A stretch of 64,000 bases of DNA from Cyclaneusma minus (GCA_037179335.1 JAKZHN010000027.1:400237-464236); one strand, 5' to 3'. Positions 1-11,585 are shown, counted from the stretch's first letter. Made by a program: numbers and translations. Notes: a model not told the origin generated them from the letters alone.

Positions 1-580
1 AGGTTCGGAGACTAATTCGAGTATCAGCATCCCATTCCCTAAGAAGAACAGTATGCTCTGAGAACCTCGAGCATTACTTGTAGTTGTTGAAGTACTTGTT
101 GAAACCTAGAAGTCGGGGTTTCGCGGTCCCGGTAGCCTCCGAGGCGTCGGCATCGAAGCTGCGCTCAGGCCTGTCCGTCGCCTAAAGATTAGACGTATAA
201 AATAAAACTAGACAGCCGTGATGTCCAAATTAGGATAGCAAGAAATTAGTGATCAATTCCTTGGCTTTACAGGATGCGCAACTTGGTGTTCACATAAACA
301 TTTGCGTGTCTTCAGCCAAGCAAAGCACGGGCTTGCGGGTTCCGAGAGACATTCGGCGCGAGAGACAGCGAACCGACGCCTGCTCTCATTTGTTTACACT
401 CGGCTCACTCGCTGTTTACGCTGGGCAACGCTCCTCGAAGCACACTCCACCGCAATCGCGAAGCAGCCGCAGCCCGCCCATCCGCCCATTTGCCAACCAT
501 TCCGCGCCCAATTTCGCTTGCTTTGCTGTATATATGCCGATTTCGCCTTGACCTCGCCGTCGCAGTCTCGCTCACTATGG
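1..580. other. Upstream region of the kinesin gene, no secure gene
   Basis: This stretch holds the 5' flank of the kinesin-14 gene. On the minus strand, positions 181 to 74 read as 35 open codons ending in TAA, preceded by a plausible CTTTAG acceptor, so a small terminal exon is conceivable. No upstream exon could be found in the short space before the kinesin start, so it is not called as a gene. Confidence 0.4.
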
Positions 581-3500
581 ATGGCAAAGAGAACCAGGAC
601 CATGTCAGTTGGGCCCCTTGCGCGACTCCTGCCGAAGAATTTGTTAATGCTGACCCGAAAGTTGTTGCAGTCCCGTCCATCCAACCTGCGCCAGCCGGCC
701 AAGATCCTATCGCCTGGGAGACTCGCCCAAATGTCCGATTCGCAGAACAATGCGCGACCCAAATCCATGCTGCCGCCGCCGAAGATATCGTTGAAACACA
801 AGGCCAATGGCTGTAAGTCGACCAGATCTCTGAGAGCGCGGCATCGTGGCCACCGATGCGACCGAGGACGAGCTTTCCCTACATGGTGATCACACAGCTG
901 ACTTTGTGCTTCGAATAGTCACCGAGCCAGAGCCTAAACGCAAAACACTCGCAGAAAGGGCAGGCGAACCCCCTCGATCAACAAACATACCTGCCACCCC
1001 AGCACCGAGGCCGGCTCTGAGGGGCACTTCTCTTGTGAGTAGTTTTCTGCTGTTTCTTTCACTTGCGCCATCCTTAGCCCACGCAACCCTATGCCAGCAC
1101 AATGTTCAACAAGATAAGCCCGCGGAAGTACAACTTGAGGGACAAAGACTTGAAGGAGATCAACCGTCTTTACCACGAATGCCTAGACAAGTTGGTGCCT
1201 CGAATTTTTACGAGAGGCGTGGAGCTCTATCCCGACCTAGCAGAAAGAAACGAGTTCTACGATGCCTTCGTCCCGCGCTTCTTTCTCTGGGACGCCGTCA
1301 AGAACGAAACCAAATACTTCCAATCTCTTAAAGAAATCCCAACAATCCAGTCGAAGCAGGCCAGCTTGACGATCTCCTATGTCTCACCCGCAACGTGGGA
1401 GTACTGGAACATTACAATCGAGCGCGACGCAAAGTCAAGATTATGGAGTGGGAAACTAGATACTAACGCTGCGGAACAGGTCAAGGCTCCTCAAACCGCC
1501 AACTCAAATCATACCGCCCGGGGTAATGCTTCAGGCATATCACATTCCAGGGCCGCATCTGCATCGTCGCGCCCTGGCTTCGCGAGCAGCGTCGGTCCCG
1601 GGGGGCGGCCAGCATCGTGGTCGCAGCGTCCAAACTCCTTCAGTCAATCGACAACAACATCACGGCCGACATCTTCATTGTCACGCGGTCGAGCGCCAAG
1701 TTCAATCGACGAATACGAAGAAGAGGACGATGGTGGCTCTGGGAAAAGAAAGGGTACGACGTCCCCGGAAATGAATCCGCCCAGCGTTGCTTTGACCAGA
1801 AGACCATTCTCCGAGTTGAGATTCAACAAAATGCGCCCGTCAAGTTCGACGACGTGTACAACGACAAGCAGGTCTGCTAGTACAGGCTCAACAACAAGAA
1901 GTTTTTCCTCTACTACGCGCTCAACCTCCATCATGTCTGCAAGTACAGGCTCAAATCGAGATGTTTCGCTCCGCGCAGCGTTGAGCAAACTTAATATCAA
2001 CAACAATGATTCAGAAGGAGGACGGGCAGAACGCCAATCCGTCAATCCAGTGAGACGAGCGCTCTCCAAGAAAGCGTTACCTACTGCCAGTCCAAAGAAG
2101 AAGAGGAGTGTGGAAAACTCTGGCGCCATGGTTTTGTATGATGGTGATGAGGGCCGAGTGAACCCCCCAAAGACACCTTCACACATCCCATTCTTAGCTA
2201 GGCCTGAGACAGTAGTCAAGACCGTGCCAGTGACTCCATCGAAGCCTCCCAGAACTCCTTCTCCAACAAAAAAGACTCCGTTTCTTAACAAGGACTCATA
2301 CGTTCCTGCAGCTCCTCCGCCTCCAGTTAATGCTGACAGTGTTCTCTTCACAGCTTGGGACGTCCGTGGCCGACTTGAAGATATGGAAGCCATGTATTCC
2401 ACCCTCAAAGGCGCCTTGGATGTTACCACCCTAGAACGAAGTGGATTGGAGGAAGCAGTGGCGCTATATAGGGCGCGGAGTAAGTTTCCGTCAAGTTCAA
2501 AATCCGGAAGGTACTGGCAGGTGCTAATATGAGTACAGTTGGCGAGCTTCAGACGATGCACAGTCATGTGGTTTCCACGAATACTAAACTGCAGGAAGAT
2601 GTAGACCGGCTTCGGGAACGATTAAAGAATACGACCGATACCCTTGACGACGAGCGACGCAATTTACGGCTCCAATTGGATGACAAGGAAAGAGAACACC
2701 GAAATGCCATGGATGACTTCCGTCGAGAGTTAGAACAGCTTCAGAAGGAAAGTTCGAATGAGGTTGAGAGGCTGGAGAAAATGCACAGGGATCAAGTGTA
2801 CGAGCTGGAGCGACGAAAAGCGACGGAGCTCGAGGACCTGGCACGACGGAGGGACGCCGAGATTCGAGACCTCGAAGCTCGGAAAAACGGGGAACTGGAG
2901 CACGAGCGCAGCATGAGAAGGAGAGATGCCGAGGAATACCAAAGCAAGACAATGCAGGAAAATCAAAACTTGGGTGCCGCCTTGGAAACGAAAGAGCGAG
3001 AAATCGGCGAGATCAAGAGCGAGTTGGAGGCGGTCAAAGCAGAGTTGGAGCGGGAAAAGGGGCTCAAGGCTGCCTTCCAACAACAGCTCGCAGAATCCAC
3101 AACGGCCAATTTCCAGTTGGAGAACGCAAACAGAGATCTTCGTGCGCAGGTCCATTTCCTCGAGTCTGATAGCAAGGCCCAGTCGACTAGCTTCTCGACC
3201 TTGCAGGCCTCGTTGCAGCAAGCTATCGAAGCTGAAAAAGTGTGGAAGGAGAAATTGGTCAAGGAAGAAACTCTTAGGAGGATCTTGTTCAACCAAGTCC
3301 AAGAGCTCAAGGGTAATATTCGAGTCATGTGCCGAGTTCGACCTGCTCCGGAACCCAGCAGCGAGGAGATTGCGCACATTGATTACCCTGACGTCGACAA
3401 GGAATCCAAGGAATTGGTTCTCCATGGACACGAGGAAAAGAGCAGCCTGGGGAAAGTTACTCGCAAGCAGAACCCGTTCTCATTCGACCGAGTATTCGGG

Positions 3501-4553
3501 CCTTCAAGTCAGAACGAGGACGTTTTTGGGGAGATCCAACAACTGGTCCAGAGCGCGCTCGATGGTTACAATGTTTGCATCTTCTGTTATGGACAAACCG
3601 GTTCAGGCAAGACACACACAATGTCCTCTGCAGATGGCATGATTCCTCGAGCGACACACTTCATCTATGAGACCGCCACACAGCTCCAAGAAAAGGGGTG
3701 GACGTACAGCATGGAAGGCAGTTTCGTCGAAGTCTACAACGAAGAAATCCATGACCTGCTTGGCAAGCCCAAGGAATTCGACAAGAAGAAGCATGAAATT
3801 CGCCATGACGAGCAGAAAAAGCAGACTACCATCACCAACCTGAAAGTCGTCCCTCTCGACTCGGCCAACAGCGTGGAAAACATGCTCGAACAAGCAGCCG
3901 CCAACCGAAGCGTAGCAGCCACCAAGTCCAATGAGCGTTCCTCGCGGTCACACTCCGTATTCATTCTCAAGCTCGTTGGGAAAAACAGCACGACCGGCGA
4001 AACATCCGAGGGCACGCTGAACTTGGTCGATCTGGCGGGTTCCGAGAGGCTCAAGAGTTCGGGTGCGGAGGGCGAGCGTATGAAGGAGACGCAAAATATC
4101 AACAAGAGCTTGAGCTGTCTGGGTGACGTGATTGGAGCCTTGGGCTCGGGCGAAAAGGGCGCACACGTCCCTTACCGCAACTCCAAGGTACGTTTCCGGT
4201 CCTTCGATTACGATTTACAGATGTCTTTTGAGAGAGATGGAAAGCTAACTTACATGTGTGTGCAGTTGACGTACCTGCTGCAGTACAGTCTGGGTGGTAA
4301 TTCAAAGACGCTCATGTTCGTCATGGTCAGCCCGCTCGAAGCACATCTTCGCGAGACCCTGACGAGTCTGAAATTTGCTACCAAGGTGTGTTTGTTCTAT
4401 CGGAAGCCCTTGCTGCTTGAATGCTTGAGACAAATTTGTTCTTCGTTCCTCTTTTTCCAGCCCTACTTTTGAGACAATTTTACTGACGGTTTTTGAAAGG
4501 TCCACAATACGCACATCGGTACAGCGAAGAAATCGACCAAGATACGCGACTGA
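581..4553 (+). CDS. klpA: Kinesin-14 (KlpA/Kar3 type), C-terminal motor kinesin
   Basis: Minus-end-directed microtubule motor acting in the spindle. The hand-built model is join(581..812, 898..1034, 1078..2479, 2539..4187, 4266..4385, 4500..4553), 1197 aa, with every junction in phase. Order: basic Pro/Ser-rich tail, a segment containing RGRLEDMEAMYSTLKGAL, a long coiled coil (about 600-845), then a C-terminal motor (about 850-1185). The motor shows P-loop GQTGSGKTHTM, switch I NERSSRSHSVF and switch II LVDLAGSERL, and the neck-motor join NIRVMCRVRP is typical of kinesin-14. The start at 581 is chosen because only this frame reaches the next exon through a GTAAGT donor; the ATG at 577 is in another frame. 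Residues from 1078-1479 (134 codons) do not resemble KlpA tails and could be an in-frame intron (alternative intron 1035-1479, also phase 0). Family call is very secure; N-terminal structure is not. Confidence 0.93.
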
Positions 4554-5561
4554 CGTTCCGCCGCCTCTCGAGCAGTACTCTCTCTTGATCCCTTTCAGCG
4601 GGTTTCGTTCGGTCCTTACCAATGGCTTTTTTTCTTTCCCCCGGAGTAATGGCACCCGTCGTCGCCAGCAAGCGGCATTCCAGCTAGCCACATTCAAGTA
4701 GCTTTGCATAGGAGAAGAAGGGTCTTGGATTCTTCGTTGTACATTTGCACAAGATTATTTGTGTACTAGCGGTGTGTGGGGTTTGGGAAACAGCTTAGTA
4801 AATACCTGGGTATGGTATTTGTGGAAGTTTTTTTACGGTCCTCGAGCAGCCTTTGGGAGGTATACCATTAGGTGACCATACATAGCATGTTGTTTTTGTG
4901 TGTGCTTTGTGTCCGACTCCGTGTAGGAACAATCATGAAAAATATTATTTGGTTGGTTTTTGTCAGTTTATGATTGTTTGGGGTGTGAGTTTGGGGGTGC
5001 TGATGGCCCGGAAGGCTTGTGGGGATTTGAAGTTTGGCTGTGAGATAGTGAGGGAGATTCTCGAAAGCGGACGGGGAAATGAGGCCCGAAAGTCGCAAGA
5101 CTTCAGATATCGACTTCGAAACACTTGGGGATTTTTTAAGGGCCGAAAGAGACTCTGCGAGGTGTTGGCCTGCCTAGGAGTAAGTGGTGGCTTTTGCTAA
5201 GTTGCTTTTGGGGTCACGCATTGCTACTGATCACCGGAAACGATCGCCATTCAGCGATGTACATGGTGGGATCAACAACATTCTACTTCCAGTCAATCAA
5301 GAATCAGAAGCTACATAGCCGGTGCAAGGACTGAAAGGTATTTTCATTCATTATTCGTACTTCAGACTTTACGCATTCGACGATTCGTTGACACTGCTGA
5401 TGAAACAAACAGCAAAATAACCACCATGCAATGCCCCCATCCTTGAACTCCCAACCAAGCAACGCCATCGCTATGCAGCAAAAGGTCCGCGCCCCGCGCC
5501 AGCCATCATCAAAACAGGATAAAGCCCGGCCAGTTCAGTTCAGTTTCATAACTTCATGTGA
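4554..5561. other. Intergenic region, convergent genes
   Basis: This stretch lies between the 3' ends of the kinesin and PLC-like genes. Open frames here are short, low in complexity and lack family motifs. It presumably holds both 3' UTRs; nothing else is supported. Confidence 0.5.
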
Positions 5562-6821
5562 TCACAACACCAGGCCAACCAGAGACACAGCAGCAGCAAC
5601 CACCAGAGCCGCCCCTCCTCCCCAGCCCTCAACACTCCTCGCCGCCGCCGACGAAGTAGTGCTGGCTGCCGTCAACACGGCCTTACTAACACTCGTTCTC
5701 CCCGTCGTCTGTCCCACGATCCCATTCATCACATCCGCAACCTGTATCGCCGGTCCCGCGTTCCAAAAATCTACCAACATGAAGGTTGGCTTGACGCCCC
5801 ACTCGGTCTCGCAAGCTGCTGCTGTAGTGCCCAAAGCACCGGTCGTGTTGGTTTCTGGCGAATTGGTGGTTTCGATGTCGGCTACGTCGGGGACTTCGAT
5901 GCCCAGGATTTCGGACGTGTCGGCGAAGTGGTTCATGAAGGGCATGTAGCCGCTGGAGATTGCAGCAGAGGCGGAGGAAACGGTGGAGGGGCGGTCGAGC
6001 GAGCAGTTGAAGCCGGAGAGGGAGGTGACGTCGTAGGCGGTTTCGAACATGTAGGTGAACTCGGGGAGCAGGAAGGGGTAGTCAGAGTCGTGGGTTATGG
6101 AGGCGATGAAGGTGATTAGGCGGGTGCCATCGTTGATGAGGGTTTGCAGGGTCGGCCAGGTGGAGATGGGAGCGGAGGTGGAGGAGGGCGTGTAGCCGTA
6201 TTCGGAGATGCCGGTGGCGTTGAAGACGGAGCCGAACGTGGCGGCGGATACGTCGTCGGAGTTGACGAGGAGGATGGTTACTACTTCGTTGGGGTTGGCG
6301 TCCATCCAGGTCTTGATGGTGCGGAGCCAGGAGGAGAGGGAGCCGGCGTCGAGGAGGGCGCAGGAGGTGTGGCAGAGCTCGAGGGTGCCGCTGCTGTTGT
6401 GGACTTGGGCTTGTAAGAGGCGGACGCCGGCGGAGAGGGCGGCGGTGGCATTGTAGAATTGGTTTCCTGAGTCGGAGAAATCGGTTGATGCGTCTCGGAG
6501 GAAAGCAGAGTCGTGGGCGCCGAGATGGGTGATGTTGTTGTAGTTGCGGTTGCAGAGCTCGGGGGAGTTGTTGCAAGCTGTGGTGCCTGACGCTGTTGCT
6601 GCTTGGCTGACGGTGGAAGCGGATGAGGCAGAGGTAGCTGAGGCGCCGTAAGACGAATAGACGGCAGCTGTGCTTGAGTATACTGCAGCATAAGAAACTG
6701 CTGAGCTTGACTGTTCTGAGCCTCCAGAGCCTCCGTATTGCGGTTCTGGCGAAGGGGCAGCCTGGGTGTAATGTGTAAAGGACAGGATAGCAGCTGAGGC
6801 TGCGAGCAGTGAGGACTTCAT
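5562..6821 (-). CDS. Secreted, probably GPI-anchored PLC-like phosphodiesterase (PI-PLC X-type fold)
   Basis: A single-exon protein of 419 aa. It starts with a signal peptide (MKSSLLAASAAILSF, cut near TQA-AP), followed by a Ser/Ala/Tyr-rich linker to about residue 78. The catalytic-type motif THLGAHDSAF lies at about 98-107, then GVRLLQAQVHN, ELCHTSCALLDAG, and NPNEVVTILLVN. This is the usual order in fungal PLC-like TIM-barrel proteins. The C-terminus is Ser/Ala-rich and ends in a hydrophobic stretch after a small-residue site, the pattern of a GPI-anchor signal. Many fungal members lack the calcium ligands of true PI-PLC, so the substrate is unknown. The start at 6821 is preferred because it begins the signal peptide; the frame is open upstream to 6974 but that extension looks non-coding. 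Confidence 0.85.
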   Translation of the reverse strand: MKSSLLAASAAILSFTHYTQAAPSPEPQYGGSGGSEQSSSAVSYAAVYSSTAAVYSSYGASATSASSASTVSQAATASGTTACNNSPELCNRNYNNITHLGAHDSAFLRDASTDFSDSGNQFYNATAALSAGVRLLQAQVHNSSGTLELCHTSCALLDAGSLSSWLRTIKTWMDANPNEVVTILLVNSDDVSAATFGSVFNATGISEYGYTPSSTSAPISTWPTLQTLINDGTRLITFIASITHDSDYPFLLPEFTYMFETAYDVTSLSGFNCSLDRPSTVSSASAAISSGYMPFMNHFADTSEILGIEVPDVADIETTNSPETNTTGALGTTAAACETEWGVKPTFMLVDFWNAGPAIQVADVMNGIVGQTTGRTSVSKAVLTAASTTSSAAARSVEGWGGGAALVVAAAVSLVGLVL

Positions 6822-7928
6822 TCCGTGCTTGTAGTTGAAGAGACGCTCGAAAGGGTGATGGCAGTGAGTTGAAAGATTCTGGGAACGAGCGCTTGAAGTA
6901 GAAGGACGGACGGGAGGAAGGACGGGAAAGACAGAAATACCACACAGCAGTTGAAGCCAAATACGAAAGCACAAAAATTATCAACAACAAAAGCACAAGA
7001 AGTCAGCTTGTGTCTCCACAGCCAGCTACAAACACGGACCGTGACTAAGTCATCTTCGACCACAAAGAAGGGCGGGCTTTGTCTCTCGTTGCTGCGCCTC
7101 ATTCCGACACGACGACGCTGAAACTGGGGGTGACAGCGATCTACGAGCACGATGTGGGCCGTGGCCGCGGGCCCCTGACTCCAGGTCCAGAGAACGGTGA
7201 TGGCGGTTCGAGGGGAGCGGCGTCTGAGACAACACGCGCTTCGAGGACGTGATCCATGCCGGCATTCAGCCTGTGTGGACAGGGACAGCTTTAAATTGTT
7301 GCCGTCCCCTCGTCGTTGCATCTGACCACCGGCACGCCTTTTCTCTCTCATGACAACGTGCATGTCGTCCGTCAAACAGTCGAGAAGTCGAAAAGTTGGA
7401 GGTTGGATGAGTGGTCGAGTGGAAGTCTGGAACACAGCATCTATTTTTAGCCCTGTCACCCGCTAGCTCCCGCTAGCTGCGCCTTGGAGGTCACGTTTTT
7501 CCACTTTGTTCCTGGAATTGGCTTATGACGGCCGAAGCTTCGACTCCTACTGTGATCCAACATCACAACACTTCCATTTATTTTGCCGACTTATAAGGCA
7601 GATTTTCTACATTCTTCTGACCTCAGATCATGTTTTCCTGGAATAATCCTGCCAAGCACAGCATGAGGTAAAAGCTTAGTAGAAGCTTATCGCACGTGAC
7701 TATGTCTCTTATCTTTCTGCCCCGCCTTTCCGCCATCGCCACCCACTCTGTTGACCTCACTCGATGACTTCAGGAATCCGACGAAAGACCTACAAAACAC
7801 TCAAGTCTCAACCTCAAGTGGTTTTTAGTCGGCCCTCTTCCTGCCTACATCCAGCTTGACAATAACGGCCCCTTTCTTGTCTGAACTCCATTCCACTTCC
7901 GCTCTTGAATCTTGGTCAAAGAACCAAA
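6822..7928. other. Divergent promoter region
   Basis: This 1.1-kb stretch separates the starts of the PLC-like gene (minus) and the Ecm15-like gene (plus), so it carries both promoters and 5' UTRs. Open frames here overlap the 5' UTR and show no family motif. No clear binding-site array was seen. Confidence 0.5.
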
Positions 7929-8489
7929 ATGGATTACTCAAAGCTCCCCACTCCCCCAAGCTGCGTAGCCGATTTCTGCCTAATTCCAGTACGACAAAGT
8001 CCTTCTTCTCCCATCATACAACAATCTTTTCTCTTTTCCAGCTCATAGCTCAAATCCCAATGTCTGACAAGATCTAGATCGGCACCCCAACTGCATCCGT
8101 TTCCAACGAAGTGGCCGCTGTCCAGCGCCTCCTGAAAGCCAGCGGCCTGACCTATTCCATGCACTCTGCCGGAACCACCGTCCGTATGTAGTAAACCTAC
8201 CTTATCTTCGCCGTCGTCTTCCTTTCGACTGCCAAATATAGATGCTGATAGCTTGAAATAGAGGGATCTTGGGACGAGGTGATGAAAGTTATTGGCCAAG
8301 CGCATTCGCTCGTGCACGAGAACGGCGTGGTTAGGGTGCAGACTGATATCCGTGCTGGAACTAGGTGTGTAGTCTTGTGCTGAGGAATAATGGATGGTGT
8401 GTGCTGATCTTCACAGAACCGACAAATCGCAGCAGTTTCATGAGAAGGTGGCTAAAGTTGAAGAGATTCTGGCGAAGGATCAGAAGTGA
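7929..8489 (+). CDS. ECM15: Ecm15/UPF0045 (MTH1187, YkoF-like) small protein
   Basis: Four exons, join(7929..7988, 8078..8183, 8262..8364, 8417..8489), give 113 aa with all phases consistent. The product begins MDYSKLPTPPSCVADFCLIP, then IGTPTASVSNEVAAVQRLL, LTYSMHSAGTTV, GSWDEVMKVIGQAHSLVHENG and RVQTDIRAGTRTDK. This is the full-length UPF0045 fold related to yeast Ecm15 (about 104 aa). These small homotetrameric proteins are linked to thiamine or hydroxymethylpyrimidine binding in bacteria, but the fungal role is not established. Introns of 89, 78 and 52 nt have GT-AG ends. The start is the only ATG that gives the conserved VADFCLIP strand. Confidence 0.88.
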
Positions 8490-9128
8490 TGTTTATCTGG
8501 ACTTCTCAGGTTGAGCCTGTTGGGATTTGCGGTGAGTTGCTACGATGAAGCATTTCCAACTTGGACTTCGGTTCAGGCTTGGTGTCGATCACTGGCCACT
8601 ATTACTTCCTACTAGGCGTTTGGTTCGGAAGGCTTGTGGCCATTCAGAGAATACAATTAGGAATGGGATGTAAGATTCATCTCCATTGCAGTGACTTGGC
8701 AGCTTGAGCATATAGAACTTTCTTCTTCTGCAATTTCTTTTTCTCCTTTGTTGGCTATCGGTGTCCCAAAACCAAGTCCCTCTGGCCTGTCTGGAGCAAT
8801 CTTGAACTTCTGGTCGTTGGGAGCTTTCCGAATCATCGGGAGTGTTCCTGATCACGAGAAATATCCTGTCTCAAGAAGCCCACCACAAATTTCAAGATGG
8901 TCTAAGTACTTGGTCGGTTCCCAAGAGGAGAACAGGCCTAAGATGGCTGTGCCAGAAGCAATACCAGGGGTGGGGGCAAGCAGAATCGCTGGAGGCCAGT
9001 CAGTTGATCACTTCGACATGCATGATCAGTGCACTTTCAAGTGACGATGCACGATGAAACATGGCAGTGAACTTTCAATTGATCATATTCCTGTGACAGC
9101 TATTGTGCGCATCTTGCTTGGTGTACTA
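8490..9128. other. Intergenic region, convergent genes
   Basis: This stretch lies between the 3' ends of the Ecm15-like gene and the first F-box gene. No convincing coding sequence, RNA gene or repeat was seen. Confidence 0.45.
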
Positions 9129-11585
9129 CTATCTACATGCTTCTGACGCGTCTTCTGCTCGCGCTCCGATCAAAAAAAGCCGTGGCCAAACATAGGGCGT
9201 CGACCGAAGTATTGCATTTGAACTCCCCTGCTGAGCAAGTGTCTCACTGACCCCCGGGTGGGCTGCCGCTTCGTTCCTCAGCCTGTCAGCTTCCATCTGC
9301 TCCCTTTCAGCTTCCATCTTCCGCTCCTCCTCAGCCTCTTCCATCTTCTTGTGTTCAGCGTCCCATGCTTCGTACCTACGCGTGGGAGGCAATCCCTGTT
9401 CCTTCTCATACTCATCAGAAGCCCAATGCGGCTCCCACGTCTTGTATCCTGGCACCGTCACAAGCTGTCGAATTTCATCGTTGATGCTTTTACATACCTT
9501 CCACTTCCCAACAGGACGTTCGGGGTTGTGCCATTCCTTCCATTGCCCCACAGTCAATGTATCGTCGCAGATTCCTCCGCCCAGATGAATGCCAGCATAG
9601 TCGCACTCGGCTTTCAGTTGGCCAAAGGCCTGTTTGAGCTCGCACACCTCGCGGTACGGCATGTTGCCGTAGAGATGAACCTCAATGAGCTGGAGGTTGG
9701 GAAAGACATCTGTTCTCGTGGCGATCTCATGAAGACCTATCATGAGAGCCCGAGCGAGCTCCACATGAACACCCATCTCGTGAACTCGCAGAATCCTCAG
9801 ACTTGATGGTAGGATTGTCTTGAGGTTGGTCGTGCCATCAACCATGTGGTTGAATTTAGGCGTCTTCGCGCGGACTCCGATGCAGGATGCGAGGGTTTTG
9901 TACCAAGGAACTTTCTTCCGGATCATGAATTCGATGAGGGGACTGGCTTGGATGTCGAGGACTTTCAAGTGGGGGAATTGCTGGTAGTCGGGCCTGTATC
10001 CCTGGTACATCTGGGCGTAGCCTTGGTTGAAGCGTCGCAAGCAGGAATCCCTTGCGCAGAGGGCTACTTTGTAGAGGGTGTCGTCGTCGCCGACGACTTC
10101 GTGCGTGTCGCAGTGGAAGTTTTTCAGCTTCAAACGTAGAAACTCGAGAGAAGTGTGGCCGCTCAGCTTCAGGTAGTCGAGGAGGTCTTCGTGGCACGGT
10201 GCAAGCCATGTCATTGGCCCGATGGTGGCTTGGAACGTCGTCAACTTCATGGTTGGTTGACAACTTTTCTCTGTGCCTACCCATACGCCCGGTATAATCT
10301 GGGCCTGGCAACCGTGGGCCCAACAGATTCTCGGATAGTCCTTTGAATAGTATGAGCTGATGTATCCGGCTCTCGCCCAGGACCTGGGAATCTCTTCGAC
10401 TCTTGGTTCCTTGTGTCCGGACTTGATCGCTCCATTCAGCAAACGAAGACCCCTTGCGTCGATACGTGTTGCTGTGAGCCATAGTCTCTTCTGGAGCTTG
10501 GTGTCAAGCCGTTCGAAAATCCAGCTTGGGTACTCAATCTGTCCTGGCTGGTATTTGACGCCCGGGCGGTCCAGGACGCAGAACTCGGTCAGGTCGTTGA
10601 GTTTGAATTCGGCCAGTGACGGCATTTGGTCGATGATGCGAAGGACGCTGTGGATGGTGATATTGCCCAGCAATGAGGGGGCTTGGTGGCTGACATCGAT
10701 CAACGTAAGATGCTGGAAGCTTCCTGGCGGGGGTCGAACACCGTCGGGATGACCCACGAGGGGCCACCAATGCTTCAGCTTCAGAGTGCGCAAGTTGGGT
10801 AACTTCAAGACCAGCAGCTTCCAAAGACTCGCCGGGCACTGATCGTCTGTATCCCACTCGTATGCATCTCTCCACTCTTCTCTCTCGTCCTCCCTCAACA
10901 GCTTGCTGCTGTTGATTCCGAGCGAGATTCGCTCGCTGCGCTCTCCACCCATATCCTTCACAAAGCAGTTCTCGTAGGAGCGAGTTCGACGGACTCGCTC
11001 GGGTACGTCGCTGGGATGCTTCCATCTTCCGTTCTCTTGGTTCCACCAATACTCCCCATCGGGATCCCAAAGATCAAGGAACGGGGGTGCGATTCGATTA
11101 TCGTGCGGCATGATGGGGTTGATGTCAAGACTCAGGATATAGTGTGCGAGATGAGGGTCGGTAAGGACATCGAGCAGGAGGTCTGTAAAGAAGTATACCG
11201 AGCCGTCTTCGTACGTGATGGTCTTGTGAGCGTACCAGGAGTGGTATTTTTTGATCTCGTTAACTGGGGCTGCCAAATGTCGGTGGAAGTCTTTGCTAAT
11301 CTGAGAGAGCTTCACGACCGAGAGCGGGTCAAGGGCGACAAGGATCTTGATCATGACTTCGGCGGGAAGACCGTCCAGGCAGGGTAAGGCACTGTCGTCT
11401 GCTGTCAGCAAGTCCTGTGCCGGCTGATGAAGCGCGGGACTAACCTGTTCTTGAGCACCGGCAACTTCATCCTTGCCATCATGGCAGAGACGATTCGGGC
11501 TCCGGCCGCTGATGCGAGACAAGAAGACGACATGCTGGGACTTGTGTGTGCGCGCGGGCGGGCGCGAGAACTTGACCACAGACAT
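9129..11585 (-). CDS. F-box domain protein, large, substrate unknown
   Basis: A continuous reading frame of 818 aa from the ATG at 11585. The frame is open a little further upstream but without an ATG. An F-box lies at about residues 70-110 (LDGLPAEVMIKILVALDPLS, then VVKLSQISKDFHRHL). Such motifs bind Skp1 in SCF ubiquitin ligases. The rest has scattered leucine-rich strands such as LPNLRTLKLKHWWPL, SLRILRVHEMGVHVE and NLQLIEVHLYGNMP, suggesting a degenerate LRR receptor region. A charged helix near the end (KKMEEAEEERKMEAEREQME) is probably coiled coil. Fungal F-box proteins of this type evolve fast and their targets are unknown. It faces away from a second F-box gene at 12723. A GTTAGT donor-like site lies near 11440, but using it would break the frame. 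Confidence 0.82.
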   Translation of the reverse strand: MSVVKFSRPPARTHKSQHVVFLSRISGRSPNRLCHDGKDEVAGAQEQVSPALHQPAQDLLTADDSALPCLDGLPAEVMIKILVALDPLSVVKLSQISKDFHRHLAAPVNEIKKYHSWYAHKTITYEDGSVYFFTDLLLDVLTDPHLAHYILSLDINPIMPHDNRIAPPFLDLWDPDGEYWWNQENGRWKHPSDVPERVRRTRSYENCFVKDMGGERSERISLGINSSKLLREDEREEWRDAYEWDTDDQCPASLWKLLVLKLPNLRTLKLKHWWPLVGHPDGVRPPPGSFQHLTLIDVSHQAPSLLGNITIHSVLRIIDQMPSLAEFKLNDLTEFCVLDRPGVKYQPGQIEYPSWIFERLDTKLQKRLWLTATRIDARGLRLLNGAIKSGHKEPRVEEIPRSWARAGYISSYYSKDYPRICWAHGCQAQIIPGVWVGTEKSCQPTMKLTTFQATIGPMTWLAPCHEDLLDYLKLSGHTSLEFLRLKLKNFHCDTHEVVGDDDTLYKVALCARDSCLRRFNQGYAQMYQGYRPDYQQFPHLKVLDIQASPLIEFMIRKKVPWYKTLASCIGVRAKTPKFNHMVDGTTNLKTILPSSLRILRVHEMGVHVELARALMIGLHEIATRTDVFPNLQLIEVHLYGNMPYREVCELKQAFGQLKAECDYAGIHLGGGICDDTLTVGQWKEWHNPERPVGKWKVCKSINDEIRQLVTVPGYKTWEPHWASDEYEKEQGLPPTRRYEAWDAEHKKMEEAEEERKMEAEREQMEADRLRNEAAAHPGVSETLAQQGSSNAILRSTPYVWPRLFLIGARAEDASEACR

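Noticed and set aside
1644..2567. 307-codon open frame on the minus strand
   Set aside because: It is the antisense of the Ser/Pro-rich kinesin tail.
6082..6996. 304-codon open frame on the minus strand overlapping the PLC-like gene
   Set aside because: It is in another frame of the PLC-like gene and reads as Arg/Pro/Leu low-complexity sequence.
11398..11440. Intron-like GTTAGT...GACAG stretch near the start of the first F-box gene
   Set aside because: Its length is not a multiple of three and removing it breaks an otherwise open frame into the F-box.
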